DNA from: Croceibacterium mercuriale
GTDB taxonomy: Bacteria > Pseudomonadota > Alphaproteobacteria > Sphingomonadales > Sphingomonadaceae
Reading direction: 5' to 3'
Length of the DNA stretch: 64,000 nt
NCBI RefSeq assembly: GCF_000802385.1
Contig: NZ_JTDN01000001.1
Coordinates: 565,501 to 629,500, forward strand
The position numbers were made by a program, and so were the translations under genes. Of this stretch, positions 33,789 to 42,518 are shown piece by piece; within the stretch, counting starts at the first letter, position 1; each line of letters opens with the position of its first letter. Under the pieces are notes generated by a model. It saw only the letters and a list, made by a program, of their open reading frames with translations. It was not told the origin of the DNA and did no database searches.

Positions 33789-34060
33789 GCCTTTCCACCA
33801 TCACCCAGCTGCAGAACGCCACCGCCACCAGCCGCCCGGAGAAGGCCGGCACCGGCCGCGGGCTGGAGAGCCTGGGGCAGGCAGATTTCCTGGCGCTGAT
33901 GACCACCCAGCTGCAGCAGCAGGACCCGTTCGCCCCGGTCGATAACACCCAGATGCTGGCGCAGATGGCGCAGTTCTCCAGTCTCGCCACCATGACCGAC
34001 GTCAGCGCCGAGCTGGCGAAGATCTCCGCCAAGCTCGACCGCCTGACCCCCAAGACCTGA
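33785..34060 (+). CDS. flgD: very short hook-capping protein FlgD
   Basis: 91 residues. The whole protein corresponds to the conserved FlgD N-terminal region: LGQADFLALMTTQLQQQDPF, then NTQMLAQMAQFSSLATMTDVSAEL. FlgD usually continues for another 50-130 residues with FlgD_ig and Tudor-like domains; here the frame ends cleanly at TGA 34058-34060, with flgE beginning 30 bases later, so this is not an obvious frameshift. FlgD caps the growing hook. A cap made only of this segment would be minimal. Operon position flgC-flgD-flgE supports the name. Confidence 0.85.
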   Translation: MSLSTITQLQNATATSRPEKAGTGRGLESLGQADFLALMTTQLQQQDPFAPVDNTQMLAQMAQFSSLATMTDVSAELAKISAKLDRLTPKT

Positions 34061-34090
34061 TCCCGCCACCCCGATCCAGGAGCAAGCCGC

Positions 34091-34903
34091 ATGTCCTACT
34101 ACACCTCCATCAGCGGGCTGAAGAACGCCCAGACCGACCTTGGCGTCATCGCCCACAACATCGCCAACACGGAAACGAACGGCTTCAAGAAGTCGAATGC
34201 CAGCTTCTCCGACGTGGTCGCCCGCTCGGCCATGTCCGACCCGCGCAAGACAATGGGCATCGGCGCCCGGCTGCAGTCGATCACGCAGAACTTCTCGCTC
34301 GGCTCGACCGAGCAGACCGGCTCCGCGCTGGACCTGGCGATCAACGGCAGCGGGTTCTTCGCGCTGAAGGCGGCGGAGGATGGTTCCATGAGCTATACCC
34401 GCAACGGCGCACTGGAACTGGACCGCAACGGCTACATCAACGACGGATCGGACAACCGGCTGCAGGTGTTCGCGGTGGATGCCAATGGCGCCGTCACCAG
34501 CACCACGCCGGTGGATGCGCTGATCCCCGCCACCAATGCCGGCGGGGCCGAGTTCGTCGGTCTGACGATCCGCGAGGATGGTCTGGTGACCGCCAACTAT
34601 GCCGACAGCTCCGTCAACCCGGTCGGCCGGGTGGCGCTGGCCAATTTTGCGTCGACCACCGGCCTGCAGCAGGTCGGATCGACCAAGTGGGAGGCGACCG
34701 GCCTGTCGGGCCAGCCGACCTATGGTGAGGCAGGGGTCGGCATGAACGGTTCGCTGCTGTCGGGTACGCTGGAGCGGTCGAACGTCGACATCGCGGAGGA
34801 ACTGGTCGGCCTGATCAGCGCGCAGCGCAACTTCCAGGCCAATGCCAAGGCGATCGACACCGCCACCCGCATCACCGAAACCATCATCAACCTGCGCACC
34901 TGA
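34091..34903 (+). CDS. flgE: short flagellar hook protein FlgE
   Basis: 270 residues, much shorter than the roughly 400 of enteric FlgE. N-terminal SYYTSISGLKNAQTDLGVIAHNIANTETNGFKKS and C-terminal ERSNVDIAEELVGLISAQRNFQANAKAI are complete D0/D1 hook motifs. The central region retains ALDLAINGSGFFALK and one D1-type fold but seems to lack the D2 domain exposed on the hook surface. It lies between flgD and flgF, so hook identity is likely, though its size resembles FlgG-like rod proteins. Confidence 0.85.
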   Translation: MSYYTSISGLKNAQTDLGVIAHNIANTETNGFKKSNASFSDVVARSAMSDPRKTMGIGARLQSITQNFSLGSTEQTGSALDLAINGSGFFALKAAEDGSMSYTRNGALELDRNGYINDGSDNRLQVFAVDANGAVTSTTPVDALIPATNAGGAEFVGLTIREDGLVTANYADSSVNPVGRVALANFASTTGLQQVGSTKWEATGLSGQPTYGEAGVGMNGSLLSGTLERSNVDIAEELVGLISAQRNFQANAKAIDTATRITETIINLRT

Positions 34904-34912
34904 GGCTGATCG

Positions 34913-35653
34913 ATGGACCGCCTCATCTACACCGCGCTGTCCGGCATGCGCGCCTCCATGGACCAGCAGCGGGTCACCGCCAGCAACATGGCCAACGCCC
35001 AGACCATCGGCTTCCGCGCGGAGGAGCTGGATCGCCGCCCCGTCACCCTGCGTGGCGAGGCACTGGAAGTGCGCGCCATGCAGAAGGGCGAGGTGCGCGG
35101 CGCGGACATGCGGGCGGGCGAGGTGGTCCAGACCGGCAACCCGCTGGACGTGGCGCTGAACGGCGACGCATTGCTGGCGGTGCAGGCGCCCGACGGCAGC
35201 GAGGCCTACACGCGTCGCGGCGACCTGACGGTCGATGCGGCGGGCATGCTGACCAATGGCGAAGGGTTCCTGGTGCTGGGCGCCGATGGTCCGATCAGCC
35301 TGCCGCCCAATGCGCAGCCGCAGCTGGCAGCCGATGGCAGCATCACCGTGCGCGACCCGGCGCAACCCGCCGCGCCACCGCAGGATGCCGGCCGGATCAA
35401 GCTGGCCAGCGCCACCGGCAGCCAGGTGCTGAAGGGGCTGGATGGCCTGTTCCGCGTGGTCGGCGGCGGCATGCTGCCGGCGGACGAGCAGGCCACGCTG
35501 GTCACGGCTGCGCTGGAACAGTCGAACGTCAATTCATCGGAGGTGCTGGTGGAGATGATCGACGCGCAGCGCCTGTTTGCCATGCGCACCAAGCTGATCG
35601 CCACCGCAGGCGAGCTCGATGAAAGCGGCGCTTCCCTGATGCGCCTCGGCTGA
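34913..35653 (+). CDS. flgF: flagellar rod protein FlgF
   Basis: 246 residues. MDRLIYTALSGMRASMDQQRVTASNMANAQTIGFRAEE matches FlgF, and the C-terminal half has ALEQSNVNSSEVLVEMIDAQRLFAMRTKLI. Proximal/middle rod subunit secreted through the flagellar export gate. It starts 9 bases after flgE and ends 25 bases before flgG. Confidence 0.94.
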   Translation: MDRLIYTALSGMRASMDQQRVTASNMANAQTIGFRAEELDRRPVTLRGEALEVRAMQKGEVRGADMRAGEVVQTGNPLDVALNGDALLAVQAPDGSEAYTRRGDLTVDAAGMLTNGEGFLVLGADGPISLPPNAQPQLAADGSITVRDPAQPAAPPQDAGRIKLASATGSQVLKGLDGLFRVVGGGMLPADEQATLVTAALEQSNVNSSEVLVEMIDAQRLFAMRTKLIATAGELDESGASLMRLG

Positions 35654-35678
35654 CCGAAACACGAAGGAAAACGCACAC

Positions 35679-36467
35679 ATGCCTACCAACGCACTCCAGG
35701 TCGCCAGCACCGGGCTAGAGGCCCAGGGCCACCGCATGCAGGTGATCGCCAACAACCTGGCCAACGTCGCCACCACCGGCTTCAAGCGGGACCGCGCCAA
35801 TTTCGCCACGCTCGCCTATCAGGATGCGCGGGTCGCCGGGCAGCGGTCTTCCGCGCAGACCGCCTATGCCACCGGGCTGAACCTGGGCACCGGCGTCGCG
35901 CTGCAATCGACCAGCCAGATCGTGACCCAGGGCACGCTGAACATGACCGACCAGGCCTACGACCTGGCGCTGGATGGCAATGGCTATTTCCAGGTGGAGC
36001 GGCCCGATGGCCAGCTGGCCTATACCCGCGCCGGCAATTTCGCGCTGACCGCCGATGGCCAGCTGGTGACGCAGCAGGGCTTCGCAGTGCAGCCGAGCAT
36101 CACCGTGCCGGAGGGGGCGACCGGCGTCAGCATCGCGCCGGACGGGACCGTCACCGCGATCATGCCGAACCAGGCGGAACCGTCCGAGCTGGGCCAGCTG
36201 CAGGTCGCCAACTTCACCAACCCGGCCGGCCTGCGGGCGATCGGCGACAACTTCCTGCTGGAAACCGCCGCCAGCGGCCCGGCGCAGCTGGCCGCCGGCG
36301 GCGAGCAGGGGCGCGGCAATATCCGGCAGGGCATGCTGGAGGGCAGCAACGTCAACATCGTGGAGGAACTGGTCGCGATGATTGAATGTCAGCGCGCCTA
36401 CGAGATCAATTCGAAGATGGTCTCCGCCGTCGACGAGATGCTGCAGAACGCGAACCAGACGCTGTGA
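35679..36467 (+). CDS. flgG: flagellar distal rod protein FlgG
   Basis: 262 residues, the standard length. MPTNALQVASTGLEAQGHRMQVIANNLANVATTGFKRDRANF and the C-terminal MLEGSNVNIVEELVAMIECQRAYEINSKMV are FlgG signatures. Distal rod, which passes through the P and L rings encoded just downstream (flgI, flgH). Confidence 0.97.
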   Translation: MPTNALQVASTGLEAQGHRMQVIANNLANVATTGFKRDRANFATLAYQDARVAGQRSSAQTAYATGLNLGTGVALQSTSQIVTQGTLNMTDQAYDLALDGNGYFQVERPDGQLAYTRAGNFALTADGQLVTQQGFAVQPSITVPEGATGVSIAPDGTVTAIMPNQAEPSELGQLQVANFTNPAGLRAIGDNFLLETAASGPAQLAAGGEQGRGNIRQGMLEGSNVNIVEELVAMIECQRAYEINSKMVSAVDEMLQNANQTL

Positions 36468-36472
36468 CCGCC

Positions 36473-37126
36473 ATGCGCTTCCCCCTCATCCTGGCACTGC
36501 TGCTGGCCGGCTGCGGCGGCGTGGGCCAGCGGCCGCTGGGCTACATGCCCGTGCTGCCGCCGACACCCGTGCCAGCTCCGTCCACGGCGGATGGCAACGG
36601 CGCCATCTTCCAGGCGGCCAACGGCTACGCCCCGCTCTATCGCGGTTACCGCGCGCAGGGGATCGGCGATCTGGTCACCGTGCGGCTGGTGGAGGTGACC
36701 AGCACGGTGAAATCGGCCAGCAGCCAGACGCAGCGGGACGGCGGCATCAGCGTCTCGCCACCGGCCACCGGGCCGTTCTCCTTCAACCCGGCCGGGGTTA
36801 ATTCCGGCGCGTCCTCGTCGTTCAATGGCGGGGGCGACGCGGCCCAGCAGAGCAGGCTGCAAGGGGACATCACCGTGACCATCGTCGATGTCCGCCCCAA
36901 CGGCACTGCGCTGGTGCGCGGCGAGAAGCAGATGGCGTTCAGCCAGGGCGAGGAATGGATCCAGCTGTCCGGCGTCATCCGGCTGGCGGATGTCGGCCCC
37001 GGCAACGACGTGCTCTCCACCCGCGTGGCCGATGCCCGCATCACCTATGGCGGGCGCGGATCGGTGCAGCAGTCCAGCCGGCAGGGCTGGCTGACCAGCT
37101 TCTTCAACCTGGTGAGCCCGTTCTGA
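36473..37126 (+). CDS. flgH: flagellar L-ring lipoprotein FlgH
   Basis: 217 residues from ATG 36473, with a lipoprotein signal MRFPLILALLLAGCGG (lipidated Cys14). GIGDLVTVRLVEVTSTVKSA, then VRPNGTALVRGEKQMAF and GSVQQSSRQGWLTSFFNLVSPF are the family motifs. It forms the outer-membrane L ring around the rod. An alternative GTG at 36464 overlaps the flgG stop. Its stop overlaps the flgI start (TGATG). Confidence 0.95.
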   Translation: MRFPLILALLLAGCGGVGQRPLGYMPVLPPTPVPAPSTADGNGAIFQAANGYAPLYRGYRAQGIGDLVTVRLVEVTSTVKSASSQTQRDGGISVSPPATGPFSFNPAGVNSGASSSFNGGGDAAQQSRLQGDITVTIVDVRPNGTALVRGEKQMAFSQGEEWIQLSGVIRLADVGPGNDVLSTRVADARITYGGRGSVQQSSRQGWLTSFFNLVSPF

Positions 37127-38229
37127 TGCGCACCCTGCGACATATCCTGTTCGCCGCCGCCGCAACCTGCGCCGCGCTGGCCAGCCCCGCCGCGGCGGAA
37201 CGCGTGCGTGACCTGGGCGCGTTCCAGTCGGTCCGCGGCAACCAGCTGACCGGTTATGGCATAGTGGTCGGGCTGGACGGCACGGGCGACGACAACTTCG
37301 CCTACACGGCGGAGGCGATGCGGGGCGTCACCAACCGGCTGGGCTTTCAGCTGCCGCCGGGCGTGAATCCGGCGTTGCGCAATGCCGCGGCGGTGATGAT
37401 CACCGCCGACCTGCCCGCCTTCGCCAAGCCGGGCCAGCGGATCGACATCACCGTTTCCGCCATCGGCCGCGCCCGCTCGCTGCGGGGCGGGGCACTGATC
37501 ATGAGCCCGCTCTATGGCGCGGACGGGCAGATCTACGCCATGGCGCAGGGCAGCCTCGCCGTGGGCGGCCTCGGCGTGACCGGCCGCGACGGGTCCAGCC
37601 TGACGGTCAACGTGCCGACCGTGGGCCGAATTCCCGAAGGCGCCACGGTGGAACGCGGCGTGGCGGTCGCCTTCGAGACACAGCCGCTGCTGCGCTGGAA
37701 CCTGTTCCAGGCCGATTTCCTGACCATCTCCCGCGTGCGTGATGCCATCAACAGCCGCCTGCCCGGTGCCGCATCGGTGGAGGATGGCGCCACGCTGGCG
37801 CTGGCGCTGCCGGCCGGCGCCGACCTGCGCGCAGGCCTGATGGCGGAGATCGAGATGCTGGACGTGAACCCGGCGGAGGCCGCCGCGCGCGTGGTGGTCA
37901 ACAGCCGCACCGGCACCGTGGTCATCTCCAGCGCGGTGCGCCTCGCCCCCGCCGCAATCAGCCATGGCAGCCTGGTGGTGCGGGTGGAGGAGACCCCCCG
38001 CGTGGTGCAGCCCGAACCGTTCGGCAATGGCCGTACGGCGGTGGAGGAGGACTCCGCCGTCAGCATCGAGGAGGAGGGCAGCCGCGTCGCCCTGTTCGAA
38101 CCCGGCGCCAGCCTGGCGGAGGTGGTCGATGCGCTGAACATGCTGGGCACCACCCCGTCCGACCTCGTCGCCATCCTGGAGGCGCTGAAGCAGGCTGGAT
38201 CGCTCAAGGCGGAGATGCTGGTGATATGA
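37126..38229 (+). CDS. flgI: flagellar P-ring protein FlgI
   Basis: 367 residues with Sec signal peptide (about 1-24, ending in SPAAA). The mature N-terminus ERVRDLGAFQSVRGNQLTGYGIVVGLDGTGD is the classic FlgI start. GQRIDITVSAIGRARSLRGGALIMSPLYGADGQIYA and the C-terminal LAEVVDALNMLGTTPSDLVAILEALKQAGSL are intact. Periplasmic P ring, assembled with chaperone FlgA, encoded in the other arm of the island. Confidence 0.97.
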   Translation: MRTLRHILFAAAATCAALASPAAAERVRDLGAFQSVRGNQLTGYGIVVGLDGTGDDNFAYTAEAMRGVTNRLGFQLPPGVNPALRNAAAVMITADLPAFAKPGQRIDITVSAIGRARSLRGGALIMSPLYGADGQIYAMAQGSLAVGGLGVTGRDGSSLTVNVPTVGRIPEGATVERGVAVAFETQPLLRWNLFQADFLTISRVRDAINSRLPGAASVEDGATLALALPAGADLRAGLMAEIEMLDVNPAEAAARVVVNSRTGTVVISSAVRLAPAAISHGSLVVRVEETPRVVQPEPFGNGRTAVEEDSAVSIEEEGSRVALFEPGASLAEVVDALNMLGTTPSDLVAILEALKQAGSLKAEMLVI

Positions 38230-38522
38230 TCGCTCCTGTCCACACCGTGGCTCCGCCGAATGCGGCCAGGAGCGAGTTGCGCATTGCCGCCGAAGGGTTC
38301 GAGGCGATCATGCTGCGTCAGATGCTGGCCGCCGCGCGCGCCAGCGACATGGGTGACGACCTGTTCGGCGGCAGCGCCGGGCAGGATACCTTTGCCGAGA
38401 TGCAGGACGCGCAGTTCGCGGACCTCGCCGCCGGCTCCGGCATGCTGGGCCTGGCCGACATGCTCGAAGCCCAACTCGCCCGCCCCAAATTCGCCCGACC
38501 TGGCGCGGCACAGGAGCTATAA
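38226..38522 (+). CDS. flgJ: rod-binding protein FlgJ, N-terminal domain only
   Basis: 98 residues. The rod-binding domain is present (AAEGFEAIMLRQMLAAARAS, DLFGGSAGQDTFAEMQDAQFADLAA), but the C-terminal muramidase of enteric FlgJ is missing. This single-domain form is common in alphaproteobacteria, where a separate transglycosylase does the cell-wall cutting; here the SLT protein at 29639-30496 is the likely partner. It overlaps flgI by 4 bases and is 3 bases before flgK. Confidence 0.88.
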   Translation: MIAPVHTVAPPNAARSELRIAAEGFEAIMLRQMLAAARASDMGDDLFGGSAGQDTFAEMQDAQFADLAAGSGMLGLADMLEAQLARPKFARPGAAQEL

Positions 38523-38525
38523 TCC

Positions 38526-39863
38526 ATGGCCTCCGATCTTCTGACCATCGGCGCCGCCGGCGCCAAGGCCGCCCGCGCCGCGCTGGACGTGACGGCGCAC
38601 AACATCGCCAATGCCTCCACCGAAGGCTACATCCGCCGCACCGCCAGGCTGGAGGAACTGGCCGGCCGCGGCACGTTCCCTTACACCAGCGACATCAGCC
38701 TGTCGGGTGCGCGGGTCGGGTCGATCCACCGCAATGCCGACGCGTTCCGCCAGGCGGAAGTGCGCCGCACCGGCAGCGACCTGGCCCGGTCCGACAAGGA
38801 TCTCGCGGCTCTGCGCGAGGTCGAGGCCGCGCTGGAGGACACCGCGATCTTCGACTCCGTGGTCGAGTTCGAGGCGGCCCTGCAACAATTGTCCAACGAT
38901 CCGGTCGACCCGGCCCTGCGCGCCGTCGCATTGGCCCGGGCCGATGCGATGGCCGGCAAGTTCAACATCGCCGCCCAGGGCCTGGATGCCAGCGTGGACG
39001 GGCTGCATTTCGACGCCAGGTCCGATGTCGCCCGTGCCAACGGGATCGGGGCCGAGCTGGCACGGGTCAATGTCGGCCTGTCCCGCGCGGCCAATGGCAG
39101 CACGGACAAGGCCGCCCTGCTGGACCGGCGCGACCTGTTGCTGAGCGAACTGAGCACCCATGCCGACAGCACGGCGGAGTTTGCGGGCGACGGCACGGTG
39201 ACCGTGCGGCTGGGCGGCGCGGGCGGCGCGGTGTTCGTCGCCGGCAATGTCGCCGGCACGCTGGAGATGGCCGTCGCAGCCGACGACACGCTGTCCTTCG
39301 CAGTGAATGGCGCCGCCATTGCGGTCACCGGCGGCAGGCTGGCCGGCGCGCAGACGGGCGTGGTCAGCGCGAACAGCTTCCGCGCCCGGCTCGACACGCT
39401 GGCGGACGGCATCGTGCAGACGGTGAACGATGCGCAGGGCGCTGGCGTGGACCTGACCGGCGGCGCCGGCCAGCCGATCTTTGCCGGCTCAGGTGCGGCA
39501 GGCATGCGGATGGTGCTGCCCGATGGCAGCAGGATCGCCGCCGCCGCCGCCGGTGCGCCCGCCAGCAGTCGGGACGGCACGAACCTGCTGGCCCTGCGGC
39601 AGGCGGTGGCCACGCTGGACCCGGCGGGCGGCATGAACCTGCTGCTGTTCGACGCATCCGCCCTGGTGGCCGCGCGCACCCTGTCGAACGAGGCGCTGGG
39701 CACCATCGCCTCCTCCGCGAAGATTGTCCTGCAGCAACAGGCGGGTGTGGACCTGGATACGGAAGCGGCCAACCTGATCCGCTTCCAGCAGGCTTTCCAG
39801 GCCAGCAGCCGGGCCATGCAGGTGGCCAGCGACCTGTTCGATACTCTGATCGGGATCAGATAA
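38526..39863 (+). CDS. flgK: hook-filament junction protein FlgK
   Basis: 445 residues. N-terminal ARAALDVTAHNIANASTEGYIRRTARLEE and C-terminal QQQAGVDLDTEAANLIRFQQAFQASSRAMQVASDLFDTLI are FlgK signatures. It is shorter than the 540-550 residues of enteric FlgK, with a reduced central domain. First junction protein (HAP1), exported with FlgN as chaperone. It overlaps flgL by 1 base. Confidence 0.94.
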   Translation: MASDLLTIGAAGAKAARAALDVTAHNIANASTEGYIRRTARLEELAGRGTFPYTSDISLSGARVGSIHRNADAFRQAEVRRTGSDLARSDKDLAALREVEAALEDTAIFDSVVEFEAALQQLSNDPVDPALRAVALARADAMAGKFNIAAQGLDASVDGLHFDARSDVARANGIGAELARVNVGLSRAANGSTDKAALLDRRDLLLSELSTHADSTAEFAGDGTVTVRLGGAGGAVFVAGNVAGTLEMAVAADDTLSFAVNGAAIAVTGGRLAGAQTGVVSANSFRARLDTLADGIVQTVNDAQGAGVDLTGGAGQPIFAGSGAAGMRMVLPDGSRIAAAAAGAPASSRDGTNLLALRQAVATLDPAGGMNLLLFDASALVAARTLSNEALGTIASSAKIVLQQQAGVDLDTEAANLIRFQQAFQASSRAMQVASDLFDTLIGIR

Positions 39864-40777
39864 TGACCGTCAATCTTTCCACCGCATCGTTCTACGACAA
39901 GTCCAACCGGTACCTGACCGACCTGCGCGGCCAGGCGGCCAGGCTGCAGGAGCAGGCCAGCACCGGCAAGCGGCTGACCACGTCCTCCGACGATCCGGTC
40001 GCGGCCGCGCGGCTGCGTAGCCTGTCCCGCGGGGAACGGCTGGCGCAGATCGACCAGAACGGCGCAAACACCGCGATGGCGGAAATGGAGCAGGTCGGCA
40101 GCTCGCTGGATGCGACGGCGAAGATCGTCATCCGCGCGCAGGAACTGGCGCAGCAGGCGGCAAATGGCGTGCTGACACCCAGCCAGCGCACCGCACTGGG
40201 GGTGGAGGCGGCCGACCTGCGGCGCAGCCTGCTGACGATCGCCAACGGGGAGAACGGGTCGGGCCACGCGCTGTTCGGCGGGCAGGGCGCGGGCGCGGCC
40301 TATGCGGAGGTCGGCGGCGTCGTCACCTATCAGGGCAGCGGCGCCAGCAAGCCGATCGACCTGGGGGAAGGGCAGACCGTCACCCCTTCGCTGACCGGTC
40401 CGGAGGTGCTGTCCTTCACGGTGAACGGCACGGCGACGGACCTGTTTGCGGTGCTGGGCGCGCTGTCCTCCGCCTTGCAGGGGGACGGCAGCGATCCGGT
40501 GGCTGCGTCGCGCAACGCGATGGACGGGCTGTCCGCCGGTCTGGAACGGGTCACCACCGCGCAGGCGGTGATCGGTTCGCGCATGAACTGGGTCGAGCTG
40601 ATGGACGAACGGCGCACCACCAATGGCGAACTGCGCGCGCAGGAGGCCAAGGATCTGGGCGCCGCCGATCTCGCCACCACCATCAGCAGGCTGCAGGAAG
40701 TGATGACCGTGCTGGAAGCCAGCCAGGCCAGCTTCGTGCGCCTCGCGAACATCTCGCTGTTCGATCAGCTTTCGTAA
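39863..40777 (+). CDS. flgL: hook-filament junction protein FlgL
   Basis: 304 residues, flagellin-like. The N-terminal helix LRGQAARLQEQASTGKRLTTSSDDPVAAARLRSL and C-terminal helices (LQEVMTVLEASQASFVRLANISLFDQLS) match FlgL/HAP3. It links the FlgK ring to the filament. Last of the flg genes; motA starts 42 bases later on the same strand. Confidence 0.93.
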   Translation: MTVNLSTASFYDKSNRYLTDLRGQAARLQEQASTGKRLTTSSDDPVAAARLRSLSRGERLAQIDQNGANTAMAEMEQVGSSLDATAKIVIRAQELAQQAANGVLTPSQRTALGVEAADLRRSLLTIANGENGSGHALFGGQGAGAAYAEVGGVVTYQGSGASKPIDLGEGQTVTPSLTGPEVLSFTVNGTATDLFAVLGALSSALQGDGSDPVAASRNAMDGLSAGLERVTTAQAVIGSRMNWVELMDERRTTNGELRAQEAKDLGAADLATTISRLQEVMTVLEASQASFVRLANISLFDQLS

Positions 40778-40819
40778 TCTTTCGCCGTTAGCCTGGCATC
40801 CACACAAGGGCTCTGACGC

Positions 40820-41683
40820 ATGTATGCTGCAATCGGGATAATCGTCCTGCTGGTAATGGTCTTCGGCGGGTTCGCCTTCACCGGTGGCGCGCTGGGGCCG
40901 GTGTTGCATGCCTTGCCGCACGAGATGCTGATCATCGGTGGCGCCGCGGTGGGCGCGATGATCGCGGGCAATTCGCTGCACGAGCTGAAGGCGATCGGCG
41001 CCAGCTTCGGCAAGATCTTCAAGGGGCCCCGGCATACCAAGCAGGATCACGTGGATGCCATCGCGCTGACCAGCAAGCTGATGAAGGTGCTGCGCGCCGA
41101 CGGGCCGGTCGCGCTGGAATCGCATGTGACGGACCCGGCCGGCTCCACCATCTTCGCCGAATATCCCCGCCTGTTGGCCAACCGTCCGCTGACCGCGCTG
41201 ATCAGCGACACGCTGACGCTGATCGTGGTGTCCTCCGGCACGCTGGAAACCCATGCGGTGGAAGACGTGATGGACAATGCCATGAAGAGCCACTTCCACG
41301 ACATGCAGGAACCGCAGCATGCGTTGCAGTCGCTGGCGGATGCGTTGCCGGCGCTGGGCATCGTGGCCGCTGTGCTGGGCGTGGTGAAGACCATGGGATC
41401 GATCAGCGAGCCGCCGGAAGTGCTGGGCGGGATGATCGGATCGGCACTGGTCGGCACCTTCCTGGGCGTGCTGCTGGCCTATGGCATCGTCGGCCCGCTG
41501 GCCGGCCGGCTGAAGCAGGTGCTGGACCAGGACGAGCAGATCTTCCACGCGGTAAAGCAGGTGATCATCGCCACCCTGAACGGCTATCCGCAGCCGCTGG
41601 TGGTGGAAAGCGCGCGATCCGGGCTGGGCCACGCCTTCCGGCCCGGCCTGTCGGAGCTGCTCGACAGCCTGCGGGGCCGCTGA
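40820..41683 (+). CDS. motA: flagellar stator protein MotA
   Basis: 287 residues with four helices. GALGPVLHALPHEMLIIGGAAVGAM, ALADALPALGIVAAVLGVVKTMG and ALVGTFLGVLLAYGIVGPLAGRL are the MotA family motifs, and the long cytoplasmic loop with charged residues lies between helices 2 and 3. With MotB it forms the proton-driven stator. Start ATG 40820 with AAGGG upstream. It is followed by motB after 1 base. Confidence 0.96.
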   Translation: MYAAIGIIVLLVMVFGGFAFTGGALGPVLHALPHEMLIIGGAAVGAMIAGNSLHELKAIGASFGKIFKGPRHTKQDHVDAIALTSKLMKVLRADGPVALESHVTDPAGSTIFAEYPRLLANRPLTALISDTLTLIVVSSGTLETHAVEDVMDNAMKSHFHDMQEPQHALQSLADALPALGIVAAVLGVVKTMGSISEPPEVLGGMIGSALVGTFLGVLLAYGIVGPLAGRLKQVLDQDEQIFHAVKQVIIATLNGYPQPLVVESARSGLGHAFRPGLSELLDSLRGR

Positions 41684-41684
41684 C

Positions 41685-42518
41685 ATGGCCGCTACGTCCC
41701 GCGGCAAAAACGATCTGCCGCCGCCCATCATCGTCAAGAAGGTCACGGTGGTCGCCGGGGGCGGCCACCATGGCGGCGCCTGGAAGGTCGCCTATGCCGA
41801 TTTCGTGACCGCGATGATGGCCTTCTTCCTGCTGCTGTGGCTGCTGGGCGCCACGACGGAGAAGCAGAAGCGCGGCCTGGCGGATTATTTCACCCCCACC
41901 CTGGTCAAGACAAAGGAAGGCAGCGCCGGATCGAACAACGGCCTGCTGGGCGGATCCTCGCTGACGGAGGTGGACAAGTATCCGAACAGGCAGGGGCAGA
42001 CCGGCACCCGCACCCTGACGATTCCGCGCGATGTGACCGGAGGTCCGAAGGAAGGCGCCGCCGCCATCGCCCGCATGCGGGAAAAGGTGGCGGAGAAGCT
42101 GGCCGAGAACCGCAAGCTGCAGCGATTGATGAAGCAGGTGAAGATGGTCGACACGACCGAGGGCATCCGTATCGACCTGGTGGACGATGCCGACTTCTCC
42201 ATGTTCCAGCTCGGCACCACGGTGATGACGGCGGACGCGGATGCGCTGGTCAGGGCGATTGCTGCCACGGTGGCGGACGAGGCCGGGATGCTGACGGTGC
42301 GTGGCCATACCGATGCGCTGCAATGGCGCAGCGGGGCAGGCAACAACTGGGCGCTCAGCAGCGGCCGGGCGGAAGCGACGCGGCAGGCCTTCGTGCGGCA
42401 CGGCATCATGCCGGGCCGGTTCCGCCGCATCGAAGGCGTTGCCGACCGGGAGCCGCTGGTGGCGGACAACCCGGCCGACCCGCGCAACCGGCGCATCTCC
42501 ATCCTGCTGGGCAGCTAG
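41685..42518 (+). CDS. motB: flagellar stator protein MotB
   Basis: 277 residues. The N-terminal helix is GGAWKVAYADFVTAMMAFFLLLW, with the proton-accepting Asp39. The periplasmic OmpA/MotB peptidoglycan-binding domain contains LTVRGHTDALQWRSGAGNNWALSSGRAEATRQAFVRHG and NRRISILL. The tethered stator subunit. Its TAG stop at 42516-42518 overlaps the stop of the convergent gph gene in a palindromic CTAG. Confidence 0.96.
   Translation: MAATSRGKNDLPPPIIVKKVTVVAGGGHHGGAWKVAYADFVTAMMAFFLLLWLLGATTEKQKRGLADYFTPTLVKTKEGSAGSNNGLLGGSSLTEVDKYPNRQGQTGTRTLTIPRDVTGGPKEGAAAIARMREKVAEKLAENRKLQRLMKQVKMVDTTEGIRIDLVDDADFSMFQLGTTVMTADADALVRAIAATVADEAGMLTVRGHTDALQWRSGAGNNWALSSGRAEATRQAFVRHGIMPGRFRRIEGVADREPLVADNPADPRNRRISILLGS

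Noticed and set aside
40765-40791. Possible FliA promoter before motA (GCCGTTAG at 40784-40791)
   Set aside because: The -10 resembles GCCGATAA but the expected TAAA at the correct spacing is TCAG, so the match is too weak.
38681-41746. About 1000-codon open frame antisense to flgK-flgL-motA
   Set aside because: Same GC-driven artefact; composition is His/Arg/Gln-rich without domains.
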